In this document: piece by piece, positions 14,912-24,005 of the stretch
Numbering within the stretch: the first letter of the stretch is position 1
How the letters are laid out: each line of letters begins with the position of its first letter
NCBI GenBank assembly: GCA_948471095.1
Contig: CAOKRG010000025.1
Span: forward strand, 1 to 35,858
Origin: an uncultured Oscillospiraceae bacterium
GTDB taxonomy: Bacteria; Bacillota; Clostridia; Oscillospirales; Acutalibacteraceae
DNA length: 35,858 nt
Direction: 5' to 3'
The notes under the pieces: generated by a model
Seen by the model: only the letters and a program-made list of their open reading frames with translations
Databases searched by the model: none
Told to the model about the DNA's origin: nothing
Translations under genes and position numbers: made by a program

Positions 14912-16999
14912 TTAGCCCACCTCTTTCTGATTGTACAGGATGACCATGATCGCGCCCGGCGCGATCTCCTCCGGCATGGCCTTGAAGCTCTCTGTGACCG
15001 TGGCGGCTTCCGCGAAGGCCCAGCCCGGAGCGCGGAAGCCCTCAAGAGAAATGGGCGCAGCCGTGTCGTTCCACAGGGCGGCGGCAAGCTGGCCGCCGTT
15101 CACGAAAGCCTTTGCCAGCAGGCCGGGGTTATGGTTGTCCAGCGGGTCCGTGTCCACAAACCTGCCGCGGCCCAGCACCTGCCAGTAGCGGCGGCGCAGG
15201 TCGGAGACCGCCTTGCCGTACCGCCGGTATTCCGGCCACTTGTCCGCCAGAATATCCTCCTTATCCGCCTCGTACCGCAGCTCCATTTCCAGCTTCAGCC
15301 CATAGAGGAAGCAGAAATTCGCCACGCGCTCGGTCATATAGGGCGCGGGGTTGCGCACGGTGACGCAGGTGTCCGGGAAGCAGTACCGGAACAGCTCCGG
15401 GTAGTTGGTCATCATGGGCTCGCGGCCCTCCAGGGCCCGCCCGCGCTCACCCTGGGCAAAGGGGCTGAGGAACATTCCATGCAGGCAGTCCGCGTAAGCC
15501 GAATACAGGTCCGTAACATGCTCTGTCATAAAGGCGAATTCCGGGTCGATGGCCTTGGACTTTTTCTGGATCCGGTCCAGCAGCTTTTTTCTGCCCTGGC
15601 TCATGGAGAGCGAGGGCTTGCCCAGCGCGTGGGGGTGGTCCTTATGAAAGCAGGGATAAGGGTACATGCCGCCAATCTGATCGAACAATACGCCATCGGC
15701 CCCAAAACCAGAGATGAACTCCGTCTTCTCCTCCATCAGCTCCTGCCAGGCCGGGCTGCTGGGGCAGGCGTTGGAGAACACCTTGTTGGTGAAGTGGGAC
15801 AAAAAGCGGCTCTGGTGGGCCTTGTTGTAGGCCTCGTAATAGGGCGTTCCCCAGCGGCTGACGGATTCATTGGCCGAGCCGCCGTTTTTGTAGTAGCTGG
15901 AGGTCACGTCCATCAGGTGGCCCTGGTGGTAGAGGGTGACATGCCCGCCCTCCTTCCGCACCTTTTTGATGTTCTCCATCAGGGCTTCCCGGCCGCCCAT
16001 GCTCTCGCTGGCCTTAAGGTCCGGGTACTGGTTGTCGTGGCCGGAATCGTACCAGCCGAACAGCCCCAGGGCGTCAAAGCCGTGGGCCCGTGCAAGCTCA
16101 TACAGCTTGGGGATCTGGTTGTACGGCCACATCTCCACCCCGAACTGCTGCTTGTTGATCACCAGGAAATAGCCCTGCATGTCCTCAATCCACTCCGGCT
16201 TTTTGTGCGCGGGACGCCAGGTTCCGGCCCAGTCCCGGTACTCCCGGGCGGCACGGCGCCAATCGCCGGAATACAGCGTCAGCACCACCGGCGCGGACTG
16301 CCAAAGCTCCCCTTTTTCCACAAAGGGCAGGCGGCACAGGGTCATATTCGCGGTCTCGTGGGTCTTCTGCCCTCCGATGACCCGCAGCTCCGAGGCGTAG
16401 AACATTTCATCCCGCCCGGAGAACGAGAGGGTGTTCTCCCCATCGGTCAGGGCCATCCACTGCATGCTGCCTCCGGCGGCGTGTCCGCCGGGGTAGGTGA
16501 TGGACAAGCTGTGGGGATGGGCCTCCCAGGTGGGCGGCAGATTGTCCAGATACCTGCCGATGCAGCTCACCATGGCCCCGCAGTGGTTGGGCCACAGCAG
16601 CGCCGGGGCCTTTCCCGCGCCAAGCCCGGCCACCTCGCCGGTGATGGGATAGGTAAAGTCCGTTACCAGCGCATCGGCCTGATTCTCGATCTCCGCCGTA
16701 TAGAGGAGCTGGTCGCCCTCCAGGGCCACGCGCAGGGCCACGGCAATGTCCGCCTCCACCCGCTTGGCGCGCACGCTTTTGCAGCGGAAGCAGAGGGCAT
16801 TGCCGCCCTCCTCCACCTCAAAGCTCTGTTCGCGGCCGAACACGGTGTTTTCCCAATCCGTGCCCATGCGGAACACCATTTGGAAGCTGTCCCCGGCCGG
16901 GGCCGCGATCACGTTTTCGCCGCCGTTTTTTTGAAGGGACGTCAAGCGCCCCTGGCTGTCAAATTCAGCGGTAATATAGGAATTAGTCAGCTTATACAT
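14912..16999 (-). CDS. DUF6259 glycoside-hydrolase-like protein, copy A
   Basis: 695 residues, clearly paralogous to the next gene along the full length. Same blocks: LVINKQQFGVEMWPYNQIPK, ALGLFGWYDSGHDNQYPDLK, VTLYHQGHLMDVTSSYYKNG, FGADGVLFDQIGGMYPYPCF and TEHVTDLYSAYADCLHG. No signal peptide, so cytoplasmic. The ATG at 16999 has GAGGTG about 7 bases upstream and lies 13 bases after the GH16 stop. Keeping two divergent full-length copies side by side suggests distinct linkage or substrate preferences. The known family label is a domain of unknown function; assignment as a hydrolase rests on the barrel-like motifs and context. Confidence 0.85.
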   Translation of the reverse strand: MYKLTNSYITAEFDSQGRLTSLQKNGGENVIAAPAGDSFQMVFRMGTDWENTVFGREQSFEVEEGGNALCFRCKSVRAKRVEADIAVALRVALEGDQLLYTAEIENQADALVTDFTYPITGEVAGLGAGKAPALLWPNHCGAMVSCIGRYLDNLPPTWEAHPHSLSITYPGGHAAGGSMQWMALTDGENTLSFSGRDEMFYASELRVIGGQKTHETANMTLCRLPFVEKGELWQSAPVVLTLYSGDWRRAAREYRDWAGTWRPAHKKPEWIEDMQGYFLVINKQQFGVEMWPYNQIPKLYELARAHGFDALGLFGWYDSGHDNQYPDLKASESMGGREALMENIKKVRKEGGHVTLYHQGHLMDVTSSYYKNGGSANESVSRWGTPYYEAYNKAHQSRFLSHFTNKVFSNACPSSPAWQELMEEKTEFISGFGADGVLFDQIGGMYPYPCFHKDHPHALGKPSLSMSQGRKKLLDRIQKKSKAIDPEFAFMTEHVTDLYSAYADCLHGMFLSPFAQGERGRALEGREPMMTNYPELFRYCFPDTCVTVRNPAPYMTERVANFCFLYGLKLEMELRYEADKEDILADKWPEYRRYGKAVSDLRRRYWQVLGRGRFVDTDPLDNHNPGLLAKAFVNGGQLAAALWNDTAAPISLEGFRAPGWAFAEAATVTESFKAMPEEIAPGAIMVILYNQKEVG

Positions 17000-17012
17000 A
17001 GACCATCACCTC

Positions 17013-17840
17013 TCATATCTCGTCGAATACCCGCACATAATCCACCATGAAGCTGTCCGGCACATGCACTCCCGCCAGGTCCTCCCGGGGGGCGTCGCCA
17101 TCCCGGTAGCCGGAGCACTCCGTGGTCAGCAGGATGAACTGGGGCGTGTGGGAGACCGGACCGTCCACATGCCAGGTCTTTTGGCCGTCCACATAATAGG
17201 TATAGCCATCGGGCCGCCAATGCAGGCCAAAGCGGTGGAAGCCGTCCTCCGTCTCCTGGATTTGGATGTCGCCGGAGCCTACATGCTCGTGCTGGACTCC
17301 GTAGCCGTTCCAGTGGTGGTTGTGGCTGATTTTTCCGTCCCGGGTGAAGTTTTCCATGACGTCCAGCTCCACCCCGGCAATCCCGGGATCCATACAGCAG
17401 CCGATGATGGGCGACTGCAGCCAGAACGCCGACCACCAGCCGGGCTGCTCCTGCAGCTTGCAGCGCGCCTCGTAATAGCCGTACCGGTGCAGGAACCGGG
17501 GCGGCTCCTGCCTGCACAGCGGCCAACTGAACTTGTTGGTGTAGAACCCCTCCCCAGCGCTCTCCACCGGGCGGTCCATATAGTTCTCGCCGGTCTGCAG
17601 CTGGGTCGAATAATACTGTCCGTCCCTTTCGATGAGCGACAACACCAGATTCCCCTTCCCGTCCAGGGCCGCGCCCTCATCGGTAAAGGTGTGGTGGCGC
17701 TTCTGCATTAAGTGCAGGCGGCAGCCCCACTTGGATGCGTCCAGCTCCGTGCCGTCGAACTCGTCCGACCACGCCAGCACCCAGGAGAAGCCCTCCGGCA
17801 GCAGACTGGATTCGTGGCCTTCTACATGAAAGTCTTGCAT
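17013..17840 (-). CDS. Glycoside hydrolase family 16 protein, cytoplasmic
   Basis: A GH16 beta-glucanase/beta-galactanase fold: WSDEFDGTELDASKW near the start, YGYYEARCKLQEQPGWWSAFWL, the catalytic ExDxxE as VELDVMENF (nucleophile and acid/base Glu), then DGFHRFGLHWRPDGYTYYVD and C-terminal DSFMVDYVRVFDE. The start is the ATG at 17840 with GGAGGG 6 bases upstream, giving 275 residues. The longer frame from 17867 covers that ribosome site. There is no signal peptide, unusual for GH16 enzymes, which are mostly secreted. The enzyme therefore should act on imported oligosaccharides. Specificity (laminarin, lichenan, agar, carrageenan or other) cannot be read reliably. Confidence 0.9.
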   Translation of the reverse strand: MQDFHVEGHESSLLPEGFSWVLAWSDEFDGTELDASKWGCRLHLMQKRHHTFTDEGAALDGKGNLVLSLIERDGQYYSTQLQTGENYMDRPVESAGEGFYTNKFSWPLCRQEPPRFLHRYGYYEARCKLQEQPGWWSAFWLQSPIIGCCMDPGIAGVELDVMENFTRDGKISHNHHWNGYGVQHEHVGSGDIQIQETEDGFHRFGLHWRPDGYTYYVDGQKTWHVDGPVSHTPQFILLTTECSGYRDGDAPREDLAGVHVPDSFMVDYVRVFDEI

Positions 17841-17896
17841 GATTTTCCCTCCGTTTTCGATTTGCATTTATTCCGCGCGGCGCATCCGCCGGCCTC

Positions 17897-19978
17897 TCAC
17901 CTGCGCTGGAGCGTCTCCCCCGTGATCTGGGTGGGGGCCTCTTCCCCGGCGCAAAGCGGATACATCCTCTCCGCCGCGTGCCTAAAGTGGGCCGTCAGCT
18001 CCGCGTAAGGCCGGTTGCACACGTCGATGGCCCCGTGGGCCATGTTTTCTCCATCGAAGCGGCCCAAAAGCGGCTGGTCGTTCATCTCAAAATAGTGAAT
18101 GCCCACGCAGTTTTTGTTGGCCATGGCCCCCTGCATGTAGAACTCGCAGGCCCTGCCCCGCTCCTCCTGGCTGCGGGAGAACCATAGCCCGTGGGCCAGC
18201 AGGCTCTTCTCGCCGCCGATGTGCCACTCGCCGATTACCATGGGCACGTCCTTATGCGCTCCGGCGGTTTCCAGGGCCTGGGCCGCAGAGGGCGCATAGT
18301 GGTTGAAGGAGAACACGTCGTAGTGCTCGCAGCCCGCCATCTCCCTGGGCCCCGCGCCCGCATAGCGCATTCCCAGATTCAGATGGTCCGGGTCCACACC
18401 AGTGAGGGCGTCCTTCAGAACCGTGATATATTTTTCCATCAGCAGGGCGTGCATGGCGGCAAAATCCTCTTTTGCCCCCGGCGCGCCCGCGTCCAGGCGT
18501 CCGGCGGGCTGGTACAAATCTTCAAAGCTGCCGAAGCTTTGCCCCCACCGGGCGTTTAACGCGCCAATATCCCGGTATTTTTCCCGCAGCCAATCCACCA
18601 GCGCGGCCTTGGAGCCGAGCCTGTCCGGGTGGGCAAACACCCGCTCCGCCAGATTGATGTAAGGCACCTTCCACTCCGGCTCGTTGTTTACAAAATAGCC
18701 GATGAGGTACGGGTTGCCCACCAGGCCGCGCAGCTGGGTTTCGGCAAATTCCTGGGCCTGGCTGCGGAACGTCTCGGAGTACACGTCCGGGAAGTCCCGG
18801 AAAATGCGCACGTCCGTACGGGGAAACTTCTTCAGCGTCCACACAAAGGGAATCCGCGCCTTTTCCAGATATTTCAGCACGTCCTCGTCCTCGTAGTTAT
18901 TCACGCCCACGCCAATGGTGTTGAAGCCCCAGCTCTTCAGCCGGGCGGTATTGATGGCCTGCCAGGCGTCCCACCAGCCGTCCCTGCCGAACACACGGAT
19001 CATGTTGGCCCTGGCGAAATTGAACATTTTCCGGTCGCGGCCCACGCCGGGGCCGTTGCGCTTGGCAAACTCCGGAATCTGGTCGGCGGTGGTCCAGGCG
19101 TCCCGGTAGGTAGGGTCCTCCGGGTCCGGCAGCCAGGAGAACAGGGTCTCCCGCCGGTCGGTGAAACCATGGACCCCCATGCGGCTGCCATAGCACATGC
19201 CGTTGGAGAAGAACGCGTAGCCGTCCGGGTCCACCAGCCACCAGCGCTTCCCGTCATGATGGGTGTGGAAGAAGCCCGTGGCGTCAAAGCGCTTTTCCAG
19301 CCAGCCTCCCCAGCGGCTCCACCCGGCGGGATATCCCGCGCTCTCCCGGGCGGCTTCACGTTCCGCCTTCAGGTAGCCGGCCAGCTGGGCTTCGCTGTGG
19401 ATTTTGGTATCCCAGTCCTTCCCCATCCACTGGCCGAACTCGTCTACCATGGGCCCGCCCTCCACGGTCATATCCGGCAGATCGTCCGTCAGATACACAT
19501 CGTAAATGGTAAGCGAGGAGAACCGGTCCCCATAGGGCGAGGAGACGGCCATCTCCATGGCGTCCATCTGCTCCACCGAGGCGGGCCGGCCGTTGGCGTG
19601 GCCCTCCAGCATGCCGCCCAGCAGCATGTCCAGATAGTAGCGCTTGGAGGCCAGCTCCTCCAGCCTTACGGCCACCTTGATCCGGCGCATGGGAAGCAGC
19701 CGGTAGGAGAGCATGTGGCGGCTCTCGCCGGACGGAATGACCTCTCCCTTGCGGTAAAACGGAAACTGAACCGAAACCACCGAGTCCATATCCGCCAGCA
19801 TGTCCACGATCAGCCACTTGTCCGCCGACCACCGCACTCCGGCCATGGCCGCGGTTTCTCCCTCGATCCGCAGCCGCACCGAGCCCTCCTGGTCCGGGGC
19901 CAGCCTTAGAACCCCGCCGGATTCCAGCACGCTCCCCCGCAGCACCTTCCATTGGTCTATCGCGATCCTTTCCTGCAC
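17897..19978 (-). CDS. Clan GH-A glycosidase, resembling GH50 beta-agarases
   Basis: 693 residues from GTG 19978. Blocks: WWLVDPDGYAFFSNGMCYGS, KMFNFARANMIRVFGRDGWW, LKSWGFNTIGVGVNNYEDED, then GYFVNNEPEWKV, whose Asn-Glu is the expected acid/base, and PMVIGEWHIGG, whose Glu is the expected nucleophile. The VDPDGY...FNFARANM...LKSWGFNTIG order recalls GH50 exo-beta-agarases, but assignment from memory is tentative. No signal peptide. A TTG at 20107 with AGGGGAG could add 43 residues, but that stretch is basic and has lower third-position GC, so it looks non-coding. It is the first hydrolase gene after the terminator that follows the binding-protein gene. Confidence 0.8.
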   Translation of the reverse strand: MQERIAIDQWKVLRGSVLESGGVLRLAPDQEGSVRLRIEGETAAMAGVRWSADKWLIVDMLADMDSVVSVQFPFYRKGEVIPSGESRHMLSYRLLPMRRIKVAVRLEELASKRYYLDMLLGGMLEGHANGRPASVEQMDAMEMAVSSPYGDRFSSLTIYDVYLTDDLPDMTVEGGPMVDEFGQWMGKDWDTKIHSEAQLAGYLKAEREAARESAGYPAGWSRWGGWLEKRFDATGFFHTHHDGKRWWLVDPDGYAFFSNGMCYGSRMGVHGFTDRRETLFSWLPDPEDPTYRDAWTTADQIPEFAKRNGPGVGRDRKMFNFARANMIRVFGRDGWWDAWQAINTARLKSWGFNTIGVGVNNYEDEDVLKYLEKARIPFVWTLKKFPRTDVRIFRDFPDVYSETFRSQAQEFAETQLRGLVGNPYLIGYFVNNEPEWKVPYINLAERVFAHPDRLGSKAALVDWLREKYRDIGALNARWGQSFGSFEDLYQPAGRLDAGAPGAKEDFAAMHALLMEKYITVLKDALTGVDPDHLNLGMRYAGAGPREMAGCEHYDVFSFNHYAPSAAQALETAGAHKDVPMVIGEWHIGGEKSLLAHGLWFSRSQEERGRACEFYMQGAMANKNCVGIHYFEMNDQPLLGRFDGENMAHGAIDVCNRPYAELTAHFRHAAERMYPLCAGEEAPTQITGETLQRR

Positions 19979-20160
19979 GCCGATGCACTTCCTTTCCTTA
20001 GGCCGCGTCCACGCAAACGCCCGCGCCAGCCTTTTAGGCCATTTCACCCGGCTCCGCGGTACAAAATTGGGAAGTGCGGGAAATACGCCTGCCGTTTTTG
20101 CCTGCAAAATATCTCCCCTACTCCGCTCATACGGACGCTGCCTGATTCATCATAATATAA

Positions 20161-20207
20161 AAAGGCAGATGAGAGTGTAAAATGCTTATTTACCCTCATC
20201 TGCCTTT
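20161..20207 (-). terminator. Terminator after the substrate-binding-protein gene
   Basis: AAAGGCAGATGAG (20161-20173) pairs with CTCATCTGCCTTT (20195-20207), and inner GTAAA/TTTAC extends the stem. On the - strand it is followed by a T-rich run. It lies 31 bases beyond the binding-protein stop, between the importer genes and the hydrolase genes, so hydrolase expression may depend on partial read-through or an unseen promoter. Confidence 0.85.
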
Positions 20208-20237
20208 CCAACCGTTTTATAAAACTACCCCAAAAGA

Positions 20238-21827
20238 TTACTTGTTGTCATTGTACCACTGGGTGATCTCCTCTTCCCACTCAGAGCCGTGGGCCTCGGT
20301 CTCCCAACGATTCATGTACTCGTCGTAGATGCCCTGCAGGTCATCGTCGCTGCCGGCCTGGAGCAGGGCCACGTACATCTCGGAGATGACGGAGTCCATG
20401 TCGCTGCCGTAATCGGAGCGGGTCTGCAGTACGTCCTGGCAGTCCACAACACCCTCGGTGATCATGTTGTTATGCGCCAGGTCCACGCCCTCGCGGGTCT
20501 GGGCGTTGAAGCAGCGCATTTCGCAGCTCACGGCAGGCGGGCACAGCCAGCTGTAGCAGAAGCCGCCCTCGGCCCGCTGCTTAGCGCCGTCGGTGTATTC
20601 GCCCAGATACTCGTACTCGCCATTCTCCTTGTCGGTCCACTGGAACATCTCGCCCTCAACGCCCAGGTACAGCAGGTCGTTGCCGTCGTCGGTGCAGCAG
20701 AAGTCCGCAATGCGCAGGCAGGCGTCAATATTCTCCGTGCGGGCGGCAATGCACCAGCCGCCGGTGATGTTGGCGAACATGGGCGACACGCCCTTTTTGC
20801 CGCCGGGCCCCTCGATGGTGGCAAAGCCGAAAGTGGGGGTCACTTCCTCGGTGTAGCGGCCGGGCATCCAGTTATTGGTGGGCCCCACGCACTGGAACTC
20901 CATGGCGCCAGCCACGCCGTTCCACATTTTACCGAATTTATCCATGGCGGGGATCGTCAGCCAGTCGGGCTCCACCAGGCCGTCATTGATGAGCCTGCGG
21001 ATGTATTTGATGGCCTCCAGGTAGTCCGGGTGCTTGGCATAGATCGAGACCGTTCCGTCCTCCAACAAAATATTATTCTTGTTGGCCGGAATGCCGTAAG
21101 CGCCAAAAATGGAGTCGAAGGACCGGGGATCCGCGTCGGTGGCCAAGCCGAAGGTATCCTTTTGGCCGTTGCCGTCCGGGTCGTTGTTGGTGAACGCGTA
21201 ATACACGTCATACAGCTCGTCCAGGTTCGTGGGCATCTCCATGTTCAGGTTTTTCAGCCAGTCGGTGCGGATGTTCAGGTTATAGGCATAACCAAGCTGG
21301 CCGGTGGGCACATAGTAGATGGCGCCGTCCTTGTTGGCGGGCACCTGGCTGATCAGGTCACCGGCGTTTTTAAACCAGTTGGGAGCCTTGTCCTCCAGGC
21401 CCGCCAGATTGTAGATCAACCCGGCATCGGCATATTCCTGGGCCTCCGTCACCACGTCCAGCACACGGAAGATGTCCGGCAGGGTGTCGGACGCGGCCAT
21501 GGTGCTGCGCTTGGTGGCGGCGTCATCGGTAGGCGTGTAGATCATGTTGATCTTGGTGTTGGTCATTTCGCCCAGCTTGTCCAGCACCATATTGGTGGCG
21601 TTGGGCGTATTGTCGCCGTCCATCATGATGGTGACCTCCACCGCGTCCCCGGTATTCTCCCCGGCGTTGGAGGATTCGGGTCCAGAGCTCTCGGGAGCAC
21701 CGCCGGCCTGGGAGCTTTCCGGAGCCTTTGAGGACGACTCTCCGCCGTCCTTGCCGCCGCAGGCCGCGAAGACCGTTATCAGCATGAGCGCCGCCAACAG
21801 GATGGATAAAAATCGTTTCGCTTTCAT
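20238..21827 (-). CDS. Extracellular solute-binding lipoprotein of a carbohydrate ABC importer (LipO/LplA-like)
   Basis: 529 residues. The N-terminus is a lipoprotein signal with the lipidated Cys at residue 23 (TVFAACGG), followed by a Ser/Gly/Glu-rich linker to about residue 60. The mature domain begins VEVTIMMDGDNTPNATNMV and shows the large-oligosaccharide-binding pattern of LipO/AlgQ-type proteins. The Asp-rich NNDPDGNGQKDTFGLA block is their usual calcium-binding loop. The ATG has GGAGG 7 bases upstream. It is encoded after both permeases, with a palindromic repeat in between. It captures the locus's glycan fragment outside the membrane. Confidence 0.93.
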   Translation of the reverse strand: MKAKRFLSILLAALMLITVFAACGGKDGGESSSKAPESSQAGGAPESSGPESSNAGENTGDAVEVTIMMDGDNTPNATNMVLDKLGEMTNTKINMIYTPTDDAATKRSTMAASDTLPDIFRVLDVVTEAQEYADAGLIYNLAGLEDKAPNWFKNAGDLISQVPANKDGAIYYVPTGQLGYAYNLNIRTDWLKNLNMEMPTNLDELYDVYYAFTNNDPDGNGQKDTFGLATDADPRSFDSIFGAYGIPANKNNILLEDGTVSIYAKHPDYLEAIKYIRRLINDGLVEPDWLTIPAMDKFGKMWNGVAGAMEFQCVGPTNNWMPGRYTEEVTPTFGFATIEGPGGKKGVSPMFANITGGWCIAARTENIDACLRIADFCCTDDGNDLLYLGVEGEMFQWTDKENGEYEYLGEYTDGAKQRAEGGFCYSWLCPPAVSCEMRCFNAQTREGVDLAHNNMITEGVVDCQDVLQTRSDYGSDMDSVISEMYVALLQAGSDDDLQGIYDEYMNRWETEAHGSEWEEEITQWYNDNK

Positions 21828-21856
21828 GTGTTACCTCCATAATAAAAATTTTTGGG

Positions 21857-22011
21857 CGTGTTCCCATAAGCTGAGTATGGCTCTTTTTGAGCGGATTCCG
21901 GCAGCTTCAAGGCAAAAATTCGCAGAGGTACTAGCGTACTTCAAGAATTTTTAACGCAGAAGATGCCGAAAATCTGCCAAAAAGGCGCGTGCGGACGTTT
22001 ATGGGAACACG
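21857..22011. repeat. Inverted-repeat-ended element, copy 2 (155 bp), inside the importer operon
   Basis: A perfect 13-bp terminal inverted repeat: CGTGTTCCCATAA (21857-21869) and TTATGGGAACACG (21999-22011). The interior is itself an imperfect palindrome (CTTTTTGAGCGGATTCCGGCA against TGCCGAAAATCTGCCAAAAAG). It shares both ends with 2023-2126. It occupies nearly the whole gap between the second permease and the binding-protein gene, 7 bases from the permease stop. As RNA it would fold into a long hairpin. Confidence 0.85.
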
Positions 22012-22018
22012 CTCCAGC

Positions 22019-22927
22019 TTATCCCTTAACCGAACCCACCATCACACCCTTGGTGTAATATTTTTGCAGGAACGGATAAACGATCAGGACCGGTATGACG
22101 GAGACGGTGATCACGGTCATCTTCACGGTCTCCTCGGTCAGCCGCGAGGCCGCGCTCACGTCCGCCATCTCGCTGACGGTGCCGCTCTTGGCCCCCGCCG
22201 CCGCAATGAGCTGCCGAAGGAAATTTTGCAGAAGCTGCAGATTGGAGTCGTTCACGTAAAGCACATTGTCCATATAGCCGTTCCACAGGGCCACGCCGTA
22301 GAACATGGCCAGCGCCGCCAGGGCCGGGCCGGAAAGGGGCAGCACAATGTGGAACAGCACCTGGAACGGATTCGCCCCGTCCAGCAGGGCGGATTCCTCC
22401 AGAGAGGGCGGAATGGACTGGAAGAAATTGCGCAGGATGAACATGTTATAGGCGCTCATGGCCCCGGGCAGCACATAGACCCAGAAGGTGTCCAGCAGGT
22501 GAAGGTCGCGGATGAGCAGGTAGGTGGGAATCATGCCGCCGTTAAAGAGCATGGTAAAGAAGATCATCAGGGAGAAGAACCCCCGCCCTTTAAACCTGGG
22601 CAGCGACAGCGGATAGGCCGTGAGGGCCGTGAGCAGCAGGGCCAGCCCCGTGCCAATGAGGGTTTTCAAAATGCTGTTGCGGTAGCATATGTACAGCTGC
22701 CTGGTGCTGAGCAGCTGCTGGTACGAGAGCAGAGAGAACTCCCTGGGCCACAGGAAAATGCCGCCGCTCATGGACGCGTGGGAATCGGACAGGGAGTACA
22801 TGACCACGTGCCAGAAGGGATAGATCGTGATTAGAACCATCAGGCCCAGGAACGCGCTGTTGACGATCTGCCCTGCCAGCTCCCCGCCGGTGGCCTGGCC
22901 AAGCTTGCGGTGTCTTTTGTTTGCCAT
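22019..22927 (-). CDS. Carbohydrate ABC importer permease (LplC/YtcP-like)
   Basis: 302 residues, inner-membrane subunit of the oligosaccharide importer. An early GLMVLITIYPFWHVVMYSLS marks membrane segment 1. Later segments include FFSLMIFFTMLFNGGMIPTY. The cytoplasmic EAA loop that contacts the ATPase reads LEESALLDGANPFQVLFHIV then LPLSGPAL. The ATG follows AAGGAGGG. It starts 13 bases after the first permease stops, so the two are co-transcribed and probably form the heterodimeric channel. Confidence 0.93.
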   Translation of the reverse strand: MANKRHRKLGQATGGELAGQIVNSAFLGLMVLITIYPFWHVVMYSLSDSHASMSGGIFLWPREFSLLSYQQLLSTRQLYICYRNSILKTLIGTGLALLLTALTAYPLSLPRFKGRGFFSLMIFFTMLFNGGMIPTYLLIRDLHLLDTFWVYVLPGAMSAYNMFILRNFFQSIPPSLEESALLDGANPFQVLFHIVLPLSGPALAALAMFYGVALWNGYMDNVLYVNDSNLQLLQNFLRQLIAAAGAKSGTVSEMADVSAASRLTEETVKMTVITVSVIPVLIVYPFLQKYYTKGVMVGSVKG

Positions 22928-22940
22928 TTGCAGCCCTCCT

Positions 22941-23906
22941 TTAAACCAGCCCGCTTTCGGGGTCGACCCGTTTCGCGATCCAGTTGGTGATGATGACCAA
23001 AATCAGCCCGGTAAAGGACTGGAACAGCCCGGCCGCCGTGGATATGCCGTATTTGCGCTCCTGCAGGCCCAGCTTATAGACATAGGTATCGATAATATCG
23101 ATCTTGGAGACAATGGCATCGTTGCTGAAGACGAAAATCTGATCGAACCCGGCATACATCATTTCGCCCACCCGGAAAATCAGCAGGACGATGATGGTGG
23201 TGCGGATACAGGGCAGGGTGATGTGCCACATCTGCTTTAAGCGGCCCGCCCCATCAATGGACGCGGCCTCATACAGCCCCTGGTCTATGCCCGTGATGGC
23301 CGCCAGGTAAACGATGGTCCCCATGCCTGCGCCCTTCCACACATGGGAGATGACGATCATGGTGCGCGCGGCGTTCTGGCTTGCCAGCAGGTTCGGCAGG
23401 GCCCCCTCATAGCCAAACAGCCCCAGCACGTCCTTCAGCGCCCCGGCGTTGGGTGAGAGGATGGCGTAAAACAGGCCGTACACCACAACCCAGGAGACGA
23501 AGTTGGGCAGAATCACCGAGGTCTGCACCAGCTTTTTCATTTTAGATGAGCGGACCTCATTGATCATAAGAGAGAGGATGATTGGAAACGGGAAGCCGAA
23601 CAGCAGCTTGGCAAAGCTGATGATAATGTTGTTTTGCAGCGCCCGGAGAAAGGCCGTGCGCCCAAACAGGTCGGCAAAGTGCTTCCAGCCCACCCAGGGC
23701 GCGTTCATTACGTCCATGCCGATCTTGAAGTCCTTAAAGGCGATGGTAACGCCATACATGGGCGCGTATTTAAATACTAAAATATAGACCAACCCCGGCA
23801 GGAACATGAGATAGAGCATCCAGTCCCTGCGCACGGTAGAGAGGAACCTGGACTTTAGGGAGGGCTTGGGGACAACGCCCGCCGGGGGCTTCGTCAAATT
23901 ACTCAT
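22941..23906 (-). CDS. Carbohydrate ABC importer permease (LplB/YteP-like)
   Basis: 321 residues, the other membrane subunit. A basic N-terminus precedes LYLMFLPGLVYILVFKYAPM, then the family block YGVTIAFKDFKI. The EAA loop reads YEAASIDGAGRLKQMWHITL. The C-terminus has GLFQSFTGLILVIITNWIAK. The ATG has AAAGGTGG upstream. First gene after the consensus promoter at 23950-23978. No ATPase subunit is encoded in the window, which is usual for this importer class that shares an MsmX/UgpC-type ATPase. Confidence 0.93.
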   Translation of the reverse strand: MSNLTKPPAGVVPKPSLKSRFLSTVRRDWMLYLMFLPGLVYILVFKYAPMYGVTIAFKDFKIGMDVMNAPWVGWKHFADLFGRTAFLRALQNNIIISFAKLLFGFPFPIILSLMINEVRSSKMKKLVQTSVILPNFVSWVVVYGLFYAILSPNAGALKDVLGLFGYEGALPNLLASQNAARTMIVISHVWKGAGMGTIVYLAAITGIDQGLYEAASIDGAGRLKQMWHITLPCIRTTIIVLLIFRVGEMMYAGFDQIFVFSNDAIVSKIDIIDTYVYKLGLQERKYGISTAAGLFQSFTGLILVIITNWIAKRVDPESGLV

Positions 23907-23949
23907 TTTCTTCCACCTTTCTAAGATTTCTTTGTCGGCTCATGAGTGT

Positions 23950-23978
23950 ATTATAAAGCCTGCGTCTTCGATTGTCAA
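23950..23978 (-). promoter_or_regulatory. Consensus promoter of the glycan importer arm
   Basis: Read on the - strand: TTGACA (23973-23978), 17-base spacer, TATAAT (23950-23955). Both hexamers match consensus exactly, so tight control by a repressor is to be expected. Start point near 23943, with a leader of about 35 bases. Confidence 0.92.
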
Positions 23979-24005
23979 GACAATTTTTTCAATTTTAAGA
24001 AATAA

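Noticed and set aside
14282-17050. A 922-aa + strand ORF
   Set aside because: A shadow of the DUF6259 genes in GC-rich sequence; Gly/Val/His/Ala-rich translation without recognisable domains, while the - strand frames carry clear motifs and ribosome sites.
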